From contig NC_134101.1 in the NCBI RefSeq assembly GCF_000715075.1, positions 147,783,084 to 147,847,083 on the forward strand: 64,000 bases of DNA, read 5' to 3'. The notes under the pieces are model-generated. The model was not told the DNA's origin and ran no database searches. It saw only the letters and a list, made by a program, of their open reading frames with translations. A program made the translations under genes and the position numbers. This stretch comes from Nicotiana tabacum. Lineage: Eukaryota > Streptophyta > Magnoliopsida > Solanales > Solanaceae. Shown piece by piece: positions 47,069-56,560 of this stretch. The first letter of the stretch is position 1; each line of letters begins with the position of its first letter.

Positions 47069-49421
47069 TATAGACATGTGAGTTTTGACCCTCCCCAAGA
47101 TTTTTTATATTTTAGCATGTAAATATTTAATTTAGGCCTAATATAGCTATTTCAACTATTTTTAACTTCTTTACGTTATTTTCGTCATAAAAATGGAAAA
47201 TTACGAAAAAATATATTTTAGCTTACGTATCTTTCATAAATTCAAATAGAAATATACAAAAATAGTACTTATTTTTATCTTTATATAATTTTGAAAATAA
47301 TATTTAAATAGAAATATACAAAAATAGTACATATTTTTATCTTTTTATAATTTTGAAAATAAAAAAATATATAATAGTTTCATGTTAGCCTTTGGCATGG
47401 GGTAATATTTTTATCTTACTTTAAAATGAGTCAATTAAGGTGTTGGATCATAATTTTAAGAGTTTTAGAACCCAATTCTTAGCCCAATTTGGATTAGTCC
47501 ATTAAGCCTAGAGACCCTTCAAGACTCTTTTTTGGAATAAAAAACAAATAAAGAAGACCCTAAAGACTTAACACAAAAGACCTAGGGACTAATGGGCAAA
47601 ATACACAAAGATACACCTAAACCTAGACTCTACCTATAAATTAGTGCTTAAAAAAATAAAAAAAAAGAAAAATAACAAGAAAAAGCTGAAAAGCTGCGCA
47701 AGGAACGACCCCCCCTCGGATCGTCTTCTCCAAACGACCCCTCCCTCATGAGATTTAATCACCTTCAAAACCAAAAAACCTAAACTCCATCTCAATGTCA
47801 ACCGCCGTTCATGCCACCAGTCGACCACACTGTAGCCTAGCATCGCTGCTTGCCTCCAAAACGACCTCATCTCTGCTAGCTACTCAACCAAAAATCGCTG
47901 GAACACCAACCAAACAGACCCGTCTCCAGCTAACTTCACCAAGGCTCGCCGAAAACTGGCGATGAAAGTTTGTTTCGTCAATGGAGTTCGTTTAAAACTC
48001 GCGGAGAGTTCGTTTGAGTTTGTCGACTTAATTTCAAGTTTGTCATTCCATTTGGTGTAACGCTCCTGTTGACATCGAGTCCTGTTACAGCACATTCGTA
48101 GGTCACCGGATCTATTTGTTAGGTCCGTTCAGATCCGTTCGAGATTCCGGCGAGGTTCTGGCATTGCAACATTTTCTGTTCGAGTTCGTGTCTGATTATC
48201 CGAGCTTCAAAACAGTATTGTAAAGCTGAGTTTCCAACATTACGTTCACTTTTCAGCCTCTGTTTTGGCGTTCAAGCTTCTTTGCATTCCAGATTTCCAT
48301 TTGAAGTTCGAGTCTGCCGACGAGAACGTTTTCGTTCTTCATTTGGTTTCGACTTTTGGCTTTCGAGTGTGGGAATGGAGTTAAGTTGAGGTTGATTCCG
48401 GTTCAAGTTTTCGGCGAGGTTCGATTTGAGACCATTGTTTTTCGTTTCCGGTTTAAGGTTCGAGTTTCTATTTTTTCATATACATGTTTTTGAGTCAATT
48501 CAGTGTTTGATGGCATTTGGATGTTAGATGTTGTTGTTCATGTCATAGTAGAATGTTTGAAATATTTACTTCCATTTGTTCATGTCATTTGTTAAGTGTT
48601 TGACATATTCTTCTCTATTTTGGCGTGTATGGTACTTAACTGTTTGTATATGATTTGCAACGAAATTTTCTAGTGTGATTAGAAACCAATCCGATAGTAA
48701 ACTAATTAAGAAAAAATAGCAGAATTAGGGTTGTTGATATAGTAGTTGGTATAGGGGAATCTTGTGGATGATTTGTTGAGATGAGTCGTAGGGTTTGGGA
48801 TTGTTTGCTAGTTTGCTTTTCCTACAACCAAATCTATAATCCATTTAGCAAATTTCATGGCCCTCGCAAAGTTGCAAACGCGTAGCTGCTTTAGGTGCGC
48901 TATTTAAAAATTACTTTACTTAAATTCGGGTGTGCATTTCATGTGACCCAAACCCAAATCTTTAAACGTTGAATAAAATATATTTAGGATTGCGGGTGAA
49001 TTTCATGTGGCGCGATCCAAAAACGTGTTTTAAATGACGTTCAATCTTCTTTAAAAATTGAATAAAAGCAGTTAAAAGTTAAAATTTGCACATAGGTTCA
49101 TAATTGTTTAAAATAAGATAATTAAGCTGAATATAACAATTGAGCGACCGTGCAAGAACCACGGAACTCAGGAATGCCTAACACCTTCTCCCGGGTTAAC
49201 AGAATTCCTTACCCGAATTTCTGTGTTCGCGAACTGTAATACAGAGTCAATCTTTTCCTCGATTCGGGATTTGAACCGGTGACTTGGGACACCAAAAATT
49301 ATCCCAAGTGGTGACTCTAAATCTTTTAATAATTAATACCATTTCGATTGTCACTTTAAATTGGAAAAAACTCCCTTATATACTCCCTTCCGGGGGTATA
49401 GGTAAAAAAGGAGGTGTGACA
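47069..49421 (+). repeat. 3' LTR of element B
   Basis: 2353 bp, beginning TATAGACATG (the first G mutated to A) and ending GGTGTGACA before ATTAT. It includes a tandem duplication of about 64 bp at 47244-47365 that the 5' LTR lacks, and keeps the TGAGATGAGTCGTAGG site empty where C sits in the 5' LTR. Confidence 0.9.
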
Positions 49422-49426
49422 ATTAT
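49422..49426. repeat. Target site duplication of element B, right copy
   Basis: ATTAT against ATCAT on the left; the single C-to-T difference is compatible with age. Confidence 0.85.
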
Positions 49427-50842
49427 GCCACCGAGCGAGTACTTTGCCAGTTTGGCCACAACAGCTTGTACCGCCACCACCCTCCTGGTATAGCACACAT
49501 TACCAGTGGGATGATCATTCCAGAGTGGACCAGACATATATGACATGGCTAGAGGCGCAGATCGATACTTGCGATTGGCAACTAAACTTGATTCTACCCC
49601 TCCCTTCACCTCGCCGGACGGATGGCGAGTATGATTATATTGGCTGGTACTGTAGCATTACCCGACTTTTCATCAAGAATCCCATTTATCGTGCTGGAGG
49701 TCGGTAAGTTCCATATGACATGAGGCACGAGGCACTGGTATGTTATTTGGTATACTTAGTTATAACGTTAACCTAGCATTCCGTAATTTATATTTTACAT
49801 GTTGTGTAGGCTATTAGCCTACATTTGTTCCACCAATTAGGACTGTAGATGCAACAACATACTAGCGAGGGAGCGACCACTTTGCACGAGTATGGCCGGC
49901 AGGTTATAGAGTTAGCTTCCCGGACATTGCAGCGAGCCCGAGATGATGAGCGCTTAGGACACAATCTTGATTATGTGGCGCCAGAGCAGTACCATCGTGG
50001 GAAACCAGTGCAGCCTGAACGTGGTCGACGTGGCAGGCATGCCCCACGAGGTAGGGCTGTCCCACGAGGTCGTGGGGGCCGATGAAGAGGTGGTCCCCAA
50101 CAAGGAGGCATCGAGGCACCTATTAAGGATGTTGGAGTTGATCAGCCGGGTGACCACCCTAATCCTAGTCATATCCCCTCGTTTAGCCTGGGGCTTACTC
50201 CAGGGACTTTGCAAGTGACCCCGTCAGCTCCATTGTTGATCACGGGCACGCCCATTACCTCACATGACTGGGATGCGTATTTTCTTGATCCTCCAGAGGT
50301 ATTGACGGTTGCTGATGTTCGTCCGTTACGAGATGTGGATAGTGGGAACCAGCTGAGTTATGGCTCATCATCGAGGGATGCTGGGGATTTTTCACAGGCA
50401 CATGTATGTTTGTATTACTATTAAATTTAAATTTATTTATATCTCAGTGATTAGCCATAAATATATTTATATTTTTTTTTATTAAGGCTTCATCCACGCC
50501 CTTCACGGAGGCCATTGTGTGCGATACTGACCTGGCTGCGACGGATGACTATATTCAGGAGCCCGACGAGACCATGATAAGAAATTTTTTAATTTCTATG
50601 ACATAACACGTACATTAATAATATATATTTCATATACTAAAATATCTTATTATTATGTAGGTTACTGCTGGACCGACGACCCCTTCTATCTAGCCTACCA
50701 GCCCTAGTGATGATCATGCTGCAGCGCATCCTCAGGTAAAGAGCGACGTTAATAGGATGATCTTGATAGCGTAGACGGGCGAGATGGGATGCACGTCAGG
50801 CCAACGGCTGCATTAAAGCATACATGAGGTGGGACACATTAA
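49427..50842 (+). pseudogene. PMD (MAIN-like) protein pseudogene, exons 3 to 6 (right part)
   Basis: Continues exon 3 with GCCACCGAGCGAGTA and, after a 1-nt loss, LVPPPPSWYSTHYQWDDHS and SPRRTDGEYDYIGWY to about 49737, with TAA at 49705 in a Tyr position. The intron 49738-49809 has GT/AG ends. Exon 4 (49810-50403) holds EYGRQVIELASRTLQRARDD, an Arg/Gly-rich PRGRGGR stretch and ITSHDWDAYF, with TAG at 49847 and TGA at 50084. Exon 5 is about 50487-50576, followed by ATAAG where a GTAAG donor is expected. Exon 6 (50661-50842) ends in GRDGMHVRPTAALK. It has many stops, so no full protein is made. Confidence 0.82.
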
Positions 50843-51096
50843 TTTTCTTTTTTGTATTTTATGTACATATGACATTCAGTAAATAATAGCAACTATTTTT
50901 ATTGTTTAAATTATATGCGCATTATGTTTTTATTTCTCCGATTCTTCATTATTTTAATACTACAATACAAACACAAACATAGCAACTTAACATAATTTAA
51001 ATTCAGTACAACTAATCAAAATACATGACACGAAAAACATAAAGATAAAATACTACACTCAACATATACATGTGTTTGTTTAGTCACTATCGCCTA
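50843..51096. other. Spacer between convergent PMD pseudogene and GRF gene
   Basis: AT-rich with no ORF or repeat recognised. It would hold the two 3' untranslated ends. Confidence 0.6.
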
Positions 51097-51450
51097 TTAT
51101 TCTCTGCTCCAACCACTTAAATTTTTCTTTTGTTTTATTTTTTCTTCATCCGCCTCTTTTAGTTTCTCCTGCAGTGCCACAATTTCTTGTTTCATTTCAG
51201 CAATCTGGCGTCGGTATTCAGCGTTCACATTCCAAACATACTGCAAAATTGATTTGTAGTATTCCTGGTTAATGGGTTCATTATACCATTCCTCAAACAT
51301 ACAATGATTTCCATCATTTCCTCCAAACCTGTATAGACACATCCAATATCTGCACCCAACATTACCTTTGGACCAACATGCCTTCAACATCGCACATTTG
51401 CTACAATAGCACCTTAGTTGGTCATTGCATCCAGACATTTGGTAATGCAA
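51097..51450 (-). CDS. GRF-type zinc-finger protein with C-terminal coiled coil
   Basis: 117 residues from the ATG at 51450. An alternative ATG at 51438 gives MSGCNDQLRC and may be the true start. The N-terminal half is a GRF-type zinc finger: C-Y-C at residues 10-12, then C (residue 15), a CRYWMC motif in place of the usual GRRFWCC, and HCMFEEWYNEP. GRF fingers are thought to bind single-stranded nucleic acid. The C-terminal half (EYRRQIAEMKQEIVALQEKL and on) is Lys/Glu-rich and coiled-coil-like. There is no stop or shift. A TATA-like box is at 51524-51532, about 75-85 bp upstream, preceded by three 121-bp repeats. It lies tail to tail with the PMD pseudogene. Similar small proteins are common in plant genomes; a role is not known here. 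Confidence 0.75.
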   Translation of the reverse strand: MHYQMSGCNDQLRCYCSKCAMLKACWSKGNVGCRYWMCLYRFGGNDGNHCMFEEWYNEPINQEYYKSILQYVWNVNAEYRRQIAEMKQEIVALQEKLKEADEEKIKQKKNLSGWSRE

Positions 51451-51523
51451 GAAAAATGAGAAATTTATGGAAACTTTTACTATTTGTTTTGGTTAAGCGC
51501 AAATAATAACTAAAATGCGCTAG

Positions 51524-51532
51524 TTATATATA
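51524..51532 (-). promoter_or_regulatory. TATA-like box of the GRF gene
   Basis: TATATATAA on the minus strand, 74 bp from the first ATG. A GCGCA/TGCGC inverted repeat lies at 51497-51520, between box and gene. Confidence 0.5.
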
Positions 51533-51536
51533 AGGA

Positions 51537-51899
51537 AGACAACCCACATAATGTAGTATTTAACCGCGATATGCTTCGCGTGTTAAAGATTCTTTTGGGT
51601 GCAAAATAGCTTTTCTAAAAGATAGCTTTTGCAAGCGAGCAACTTTTCAGGTCGATAAGACAACGCACATAATGTAGTATTTAACTGCGCTATGCTTTGC
51701 GTGTTAAAGGTTTTTTCGGGTACAAAACAACTTTTCTAGAAGATACCTTTTGCAGACGGGCAACTTTTTAGGCCGACAAGACAACACACATAACGTAGAG
51801 TTTAACCGCACTATGTTTCATGTGTTAAAGATTTTTTCGGATACAATACAACTTTTCCAGAAGTTAGCTTTTGCAGGCGAGCAGCTTTTTACGTCGACA
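51537..51899. repeat. Three exact-period 121-bp tandem repeats
   Basis: AGACAAC starts at 51537, 51658, 51779 and again at 51900, a constant 121-bp period. Units share CACATAATGTAGTATTTAAC, GTGTTAAAG and CTTTTC...TTTTGCA. The fourth AGACAAC runs directly into protease-coding sequence of element D. They lie just upstream of the GRF promoter. Confidence 0.92.
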
Positions 51900-51905
51900 A
51901 GACAA

Positions 51906-52528
51906 CCCCGACGCGAAGGTACTAAGCACAACAAAGCTCTTTACCTCACAGTAAAATGTGAGGACTCTGTGGTTACCCGGGTATTGGTCGATAACGGTTC
52001 CAGTGCGACCATTTGCCCTCTTTCCACTCTGAGCAAGTTGAAAGTAGAAGATGAGAGGATTCATAAGAACAATATCTGCGTATGGGGATTTGATGGCGGA
52101 GGCAAAGATTCAGTTGGGGATATAGTGCTAGAGCTGACAATAGGGCTAGTTGAGTTCACAATGGAGTTCCAGGTGCTAGACATAGCTGCTTCCTACAATC
52201 TGCTGCTGGGGCGACCTTGGATTCATGCCGCCAAGGCAGTACCGTCTACCTTGCATTAGATGATTAAATTTGAATGGGACAGACAGGAAATTGTGGTGCA
52301 AGGTGAGGATAATATGTGTGCCCAAAGTGATGCCATCATACCTTTCATCGAAGTTGAAGACGATAAAGGGCCATGGGTATATCAGGTCTTTGACGCAGTA
52401 TCAGTTGAAAAGATCCCAGAGGGGAAAAGTATTCCAGTTCCTAAGGTAACAACAACATCAGTCATGGTGGCTTCTGAGATGTTGAAGAATGGCTTCATTC
52501 CTGGCAAGGGTTTGGGTGTTTCGTTGTA
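51906..52528 (+). pseudogene. Aspartic protease, element D
   Basis: Reads EGTKHNKALYLTVKCEDSVV, then the active site V-D-N-G-S-S with Asp codon 51990-51992 and ATICPLSTL, then YNLLLGRPWIH at about 52195-52225. DNGS in place of DTGS/DSGS is, as recalled, normal for Tat proteases. A TAG at 52257-52259 stands where a Gln is expected before MIKFEW, and TAG at 52527-52529 closes the next frame. Gag, which should precede it, is missing. Confidence 0.82.
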
Positions 52529-52903
52529 GGGCATCATATAGCCAGTATCTTTGCCCAAAAACCTGGATACCTTTGGTCTGGGGTTTAAGCCCACAGTTGC
52601 GGATGTAAGAAGAGCTAGAAATTTAAGGCAAAAGGCGGGGTTCCTTCCAAAGCCCATCCCGTGGCTGTCCAGATCATTTATTAGGCCTAGCGCTAGAAAG
52701 CACCCAACAACAATGGTTCCCGGTTCATTGATTGATGTTGATGGAGATTTGGATAAGGGGTTCGAGAGTTTGTTCAGTGATGTTATCATGGTGGAAAATG
52801 GAGAAGGATCAAGTCAATCAGAGGTGCAATTCGTTGGGCCAAGTGCAAAGATCAGTAATTGGGAAGCTACTCCTCTTCCTACTCGGAAGGAGCTTTGGTA
52901 GTG
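52470..52903 (+). pseudogene. G-patch-like segment after the protease, element D
   Basis: EMLKNGFIPGKGLGVSL, stop, then after another stop LPKNLDTFGLGFKPT: glycine pattern G-F-x-P-G-K-G-L-G then G-L-G-F-x-P, resembling a G-patch, an RNA-binding fold fused to some retroviral proteases. Stops interrupt it at 52527 and near 52539. The following 116-codon frame ends TRKELW, TAG at 52901-52903, which is probably the natural end of the first polyprotein frame. Confidence 0.6.
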
Positions 52904-53097
52904 GGCTTTGATTTTTCTTTCAGTTTATCTGGGTTATTCCAGGGTTGTAATCCAGATTATTATCTTTCAGTCTGTTTGAAGTGTGCAAACCTTGTTATCT
53001 TTCATCATTCAATGAAATGCAGTTTCCCTTTCTTTATCATTCCTGATAGTTTTTCTTTTCTTTTCTGTATAGTTCTTTTTATGCTGGTTCTAATGAC
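52901..53097 (+). other. Intron-like spacer between protease and RT, element D
   Basis: T-rich, no coding. Ogre elements are known to carry a spliced intron at this place. A 31-nt stem-loop with arms ATCTGG/CCAGAT is at 52927-52957. Exact donor and acceptor sites cannot be fixed by reading. Confidence 0.55.
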
Positions 53098-54303
53098 ATG
53101 GCATGCTTTAGGAATCCTCAGCCCAGTCTTAAAAGTCAATATGATTATGAAATAATAGTTTATGAAGTAGATTGTGATTACGAATCAGAATATGATGAGT
53201 ATGCAGCCTTCGAAGAGATTAGTAAGGAGTTAATTCACTTCGAAGAAAAACCCAAACCCAACTTGAATGATACAGAAGCCGTCAATTTAGGGGACATAGA
53301 TAATGTCAGAGAGACTAAAATAAGTGTCCATCTCAAGCCAAAGATCCGGGAAGAGTTAATCAAAGTACTCATCGAATACAAAGATGTTTTTTCGTGGTCG
53401 TATGACGACATGCCGGGTTTAAGCATTGATTTAGTGGTCCACAAATTGCCCACTGATCCAACGTTTCCTCCCGTCAAGCAAAAATTGAGGAAATTCAAAA
53501 TTGATATAAGTGTGAAGATTAAGGAAGAAATCACTAAGAAGTTGGATGCAAAGGTCATTCGGGTCACTCAATATCTTGTTTGGTTGGCTAATGTCATGCC
53601 TGTGCCGAAGAAGGATGGCAAGATCAGAGTATGCGTCGATTACCGCAATCTCAACAAAGCAAGTCCGAAGGATAACTTCCCACTACCCAATATCCACATT
53701 TTGATAGATAATTGTGCCAAAGGTGAGATTGGATCTTTTGTGGATTGCTATACCGGGTATCATCAGTTTCTAATGGATAAAGAAGATGTAGAAAAGATGG
53801 CATTAATCACGCCATGGGGAACTTATTGCTACCGGGTAATGCCATTTGGTTTGAAGAACGCCGGGGCAACTTACATGAAAGCGATAACTACTGTGTTTCA
53901 TGATATGATACACAAGGAGATTGAGGTATACGTGGATGATGTGATCATAAAATCAAAGCATCAGGCCGACCACATTGGGGATTTGAGGAAATTCTTCCAG
54001 AGGCTTCGCAGGTACAACCTCAAGCTTAACCTTTCCAAGTGTGCATTTGGTGTTCCATCCGGAAAGCTGTTGGGATTCATAGTCAGCTGGCGAGGCATCG
54101 AGTTTGACCCATCAAAGATCAAAGCCATCCAAGAATTGCCGCCTCCGAGGAACAAGACTGAGGTGATGAGTCTGTTAGGGAGGTTGAACTACATCAGCAG
54201 GTTTATTGCTCAGCTCACGACAACTTGTGAGCCTATTTTCAAGTTGCCGAAGAAGGATATTGCGGTCAAGTGGACTGATGAGTGTCTAGAAGCATTTGAT
54301 TAG
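53098..54303 (+). pseudogene. Reverse transcriptase, element D
   Basis: 402 open codons from ATG 53098 with an acidic N-terminal linker (DCDYESEYDEYAAFEEI). RT motifs follow in order: MPVPKKDGKIRVCVDYRNLN, FVDCYTGYHQ, YRVMPFGLKNAGATY, and the catalytic YVDD at 53929-53940, then KLLGFIVSWRGIE. It ends AFD followed by TAG (54301-54303) where the family has Gln. RT itself is complete. The single stop separates it from RNase H. Confidence 0.9.
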
Positions 54304-54780
54304 ATAAAAGGATACTTGTCAAACCCACCTGTGTTGGTTCCGCCAGAACTAGGGAGACCTTTGATTCTTTACTTAACAGTACTGGAAAATTCATTTGGTT
54401 GTGTACTGGGGCAGTATGATATCACCGGCAGAAAGGAACATGCCATCTACTATCTTAGCATGAAGGTCACGGCTTATGAGGTTAAGTACACTCATCTGGA
54501 AACGAAATGTTGCGCCCTAACTTGGGTGGCTCAGAAATTGAAACATTATTTGTCATCATACACTACTTACCTCATTTCGTGCTTGGATCCATTGAAGTAT
54601 ATCTTTCAAAAGCCTATGCCGACAGGAAGACTTGCGAAGTGGCAAATTTTGCTCACAGAGTTTGACATCATCTATGTGACTCGGACTGCGATGAAAGCCC
54701 AAGCATTGGCCGATCATTTGGCCAAAAACCCGGTCGATGATGAGTACGAGCCATTGAAAACTTATTTTCCCGATGAAGAG
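54304..54780 (+). pseudogene. First (Ty3-type) RNase H, element D
   Basis: LILYLTVLENSFGCVLGQYD then HAIYYLS, THLETKCCALTW, LISCLDPLKYIF and ALADHLA. The first acidic position reads Glu (LENS) where this lineage, as recalled, has Asp. In Tat elements this domain is thought to have lost catalysis and become a connection. It is open through to the second RNase H. Confidence 0.8.
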
Positions 54781-55210
54781 GTGATGCATATCGACGAAAT
54801 GGAGCAGATTGAGAAACTAGGTTGGAAACTTTTCTTTGACGGGGCTGCCAACATGAAAGGAGTTAGAATAGGGGATGTGCTTATTTTTGAAACAGGGCAT
54901 CACTATCCAGTTACGGCTTAGCTTTGGTTTTATTGCACCAACAATATGGCTGAATATGAGGCATGCATTTTGGGTTTGAAGCTAGCTGCAGACATGGATG
55001 TCCAAGAAGTTTTGGTTTTGGGAGACTCGAATCTTCTGGTACATCAAATTCAAGGAGAATGGGAAACACGAGATTTGAAGCTCATACCGTAACGACAATG
55101 TTTGCATGATCTTTGTCAATGATTTCGATCAGTGGAGTTCAGGCATATTCCAAGGGTCCATAATGTGGTTGCCGATGCTTTGGCTACCCTGGTATCAATG
55201 TTACACCATC
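54781..55210 (+). pseudogene. Second (archaeal-like) RNase H, element D
   Basis: All four acidic motifs are visible: FFDGAANMKG (Asp 54838-54840), NNMAEYEACILGLKL, VLGDSNLLVHQIQGEW, and HNVVADALATL near 55158. TAG at 54919-54921 and TAA near 55091, plus a later shift, break it. An extra RNase H of this type is diagnostic for the Tat lineage. Confidence 0.85.
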
Positions 55211-55259
55211 CGGCAAAGCTTATGTCGATCCTCTGCATATTCAAGTCCGAGACCAACAT

Positions 55260-56560
55260 GCTTACTGTAACATGATAGAAGAAGAACTTGATGGCAAACC
55301 ATGGTTCCACGATATCAAAGAGTACATCAGAATGGGGATATATCCAGTGCAAGCCACGAAGGATAAAAAGAGAACAATTCGACGGTTGGCAAGTGGGTTT
55401 TTCTTAAATGGAGGAGATTTGTATAAAAGAACTCCAGACCTTGGAATTTTAAGATGAATAGATGCTAGACAAGGTACGACTATCATGTACGAAGTACATT
55501 TGGGAGCCTGCGGACCACATATGAGCGGATATGTGCTGACAAAGAAAATTCTCTGAGCAGGTTATTATTGGCTCACCATGGAACGAGATTGTATCAGTTT
55601 TGTGTGCAAATGTCATCAGTTTCAAGTACATAGAGATTTAATTCATTCTCCACCATCGGAATTGCACATAATGTCAGCATCATGGCCCTTCGTTGCTTGG
55701 GGCATGGATGTTATTGGACCAATTGAACCAGCAGTATCCAATGGACATAGGTTCATTCTGGTGGCCATTGATTATTTTACCAAGTGGGTTGAGGCTAAAA
55801 CTTTCAAGTCTGTAACCAAGAAAGCAGTGGTTGATTTTGTTCACTCAAATATCATCTGCCGATTCGGAATCCCAAAGGTGATCATCACGGATAATGGTGC
55901 TAATCTTAACAGTAATTTGATGAAAGAGGTATGTCAACAGTTTAAGATTACACATCCCAATTCTATCCCATATCGTCCCAAGGCGAATGGAGCAGTCAAG
56001 GCAGCCAACAAAAACATAAAGAAGATACTTCGGAAAATGGTAGAAGGTTCGAGACAATGGCACAAAAAAATACCATTTGCGTTGTTGGGTTATCGCAATA
56101 CTGTCTATACTTCAGTAGGTGCAACTCCTTATTTGTTGGTATATGGCACTAAAGCAGTAGTACCTGCAAAAGTTGAAATCCTGTCCCTTCGGATTGTCGC
56201 TGAGGCTGAGATTGATGATGATGAGTGGGTCAAAACCCGTTTGGAGCAGTTGAACTTGATTGATGAAAAAAGATTGGCAGCAATATGTCATGGCCAGTTA
56301 TATCAAAAGAGAATGGCAAGAGCATACAACAAAAAGGTGCGTCCCCGGAAGTTTGAAGTGGGTCAGCAAGTGTTAAAACGTATCCTTCCACATCAGGATG
56401 AAGCAAAAGGCAAGTTCTCCCCCGAATTGGCAAGGGCCATTCATTGTAACCAGAGTATTGTCCAATGGTGCTTTATGTTTAACGAATATCGAAGGAAAAT
56501 GCATAGACATGGCTATAAATTCTGATGCAGTCAAGAGATATTATGTATAATTTCTTTGGT
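55260..56560 (+). pseudogene. Integrase, element D, with catalytic Glu replaced by Lys
   Basis: The N terminus (55272-55455) is followed by a stop at 55455-55457, a further TGA near 55555 (CGA expected) and CKCHQFQVH of the zinc domain. The core has Asp 55707-55709 (GMDVIGP) and Asp 55890-55892 (TDNGAN). The third catalytic position, NGAVEAANKN in the family as recalled, reads NGAVKAANKN here (codon AAG 55998-56000), which would abolish activity. The C terminus is in frame to about 56425, then shifted; the remaining text matches the integrase end of B. Confidence 0.85.

Larger units (their letters stand above)
26441..49421 (+). mobile_element. Element B: non-autonomous Tat/Ogre-like LTR element
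   Basis: Spans 22981 bp including nested element C. It has two LTRs of about 2.3 kb, a tRNA-Arg-type primer site, a 2.5-kb leader, a gag pseudogene, an intron-like remnant, only the last residues of integrase, a repetitive tail of about 4.6 kb, and a polypurine tract. A 5-bp target duplication flanks it. Protease, RT, RNase H and integrase core are all missing, so it would have needed enzymes in trans. The Tat/Ogre assignment rests on the Gag style, the tRNA-Arg primer site and the pol remnant. Confidence 0.88.
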
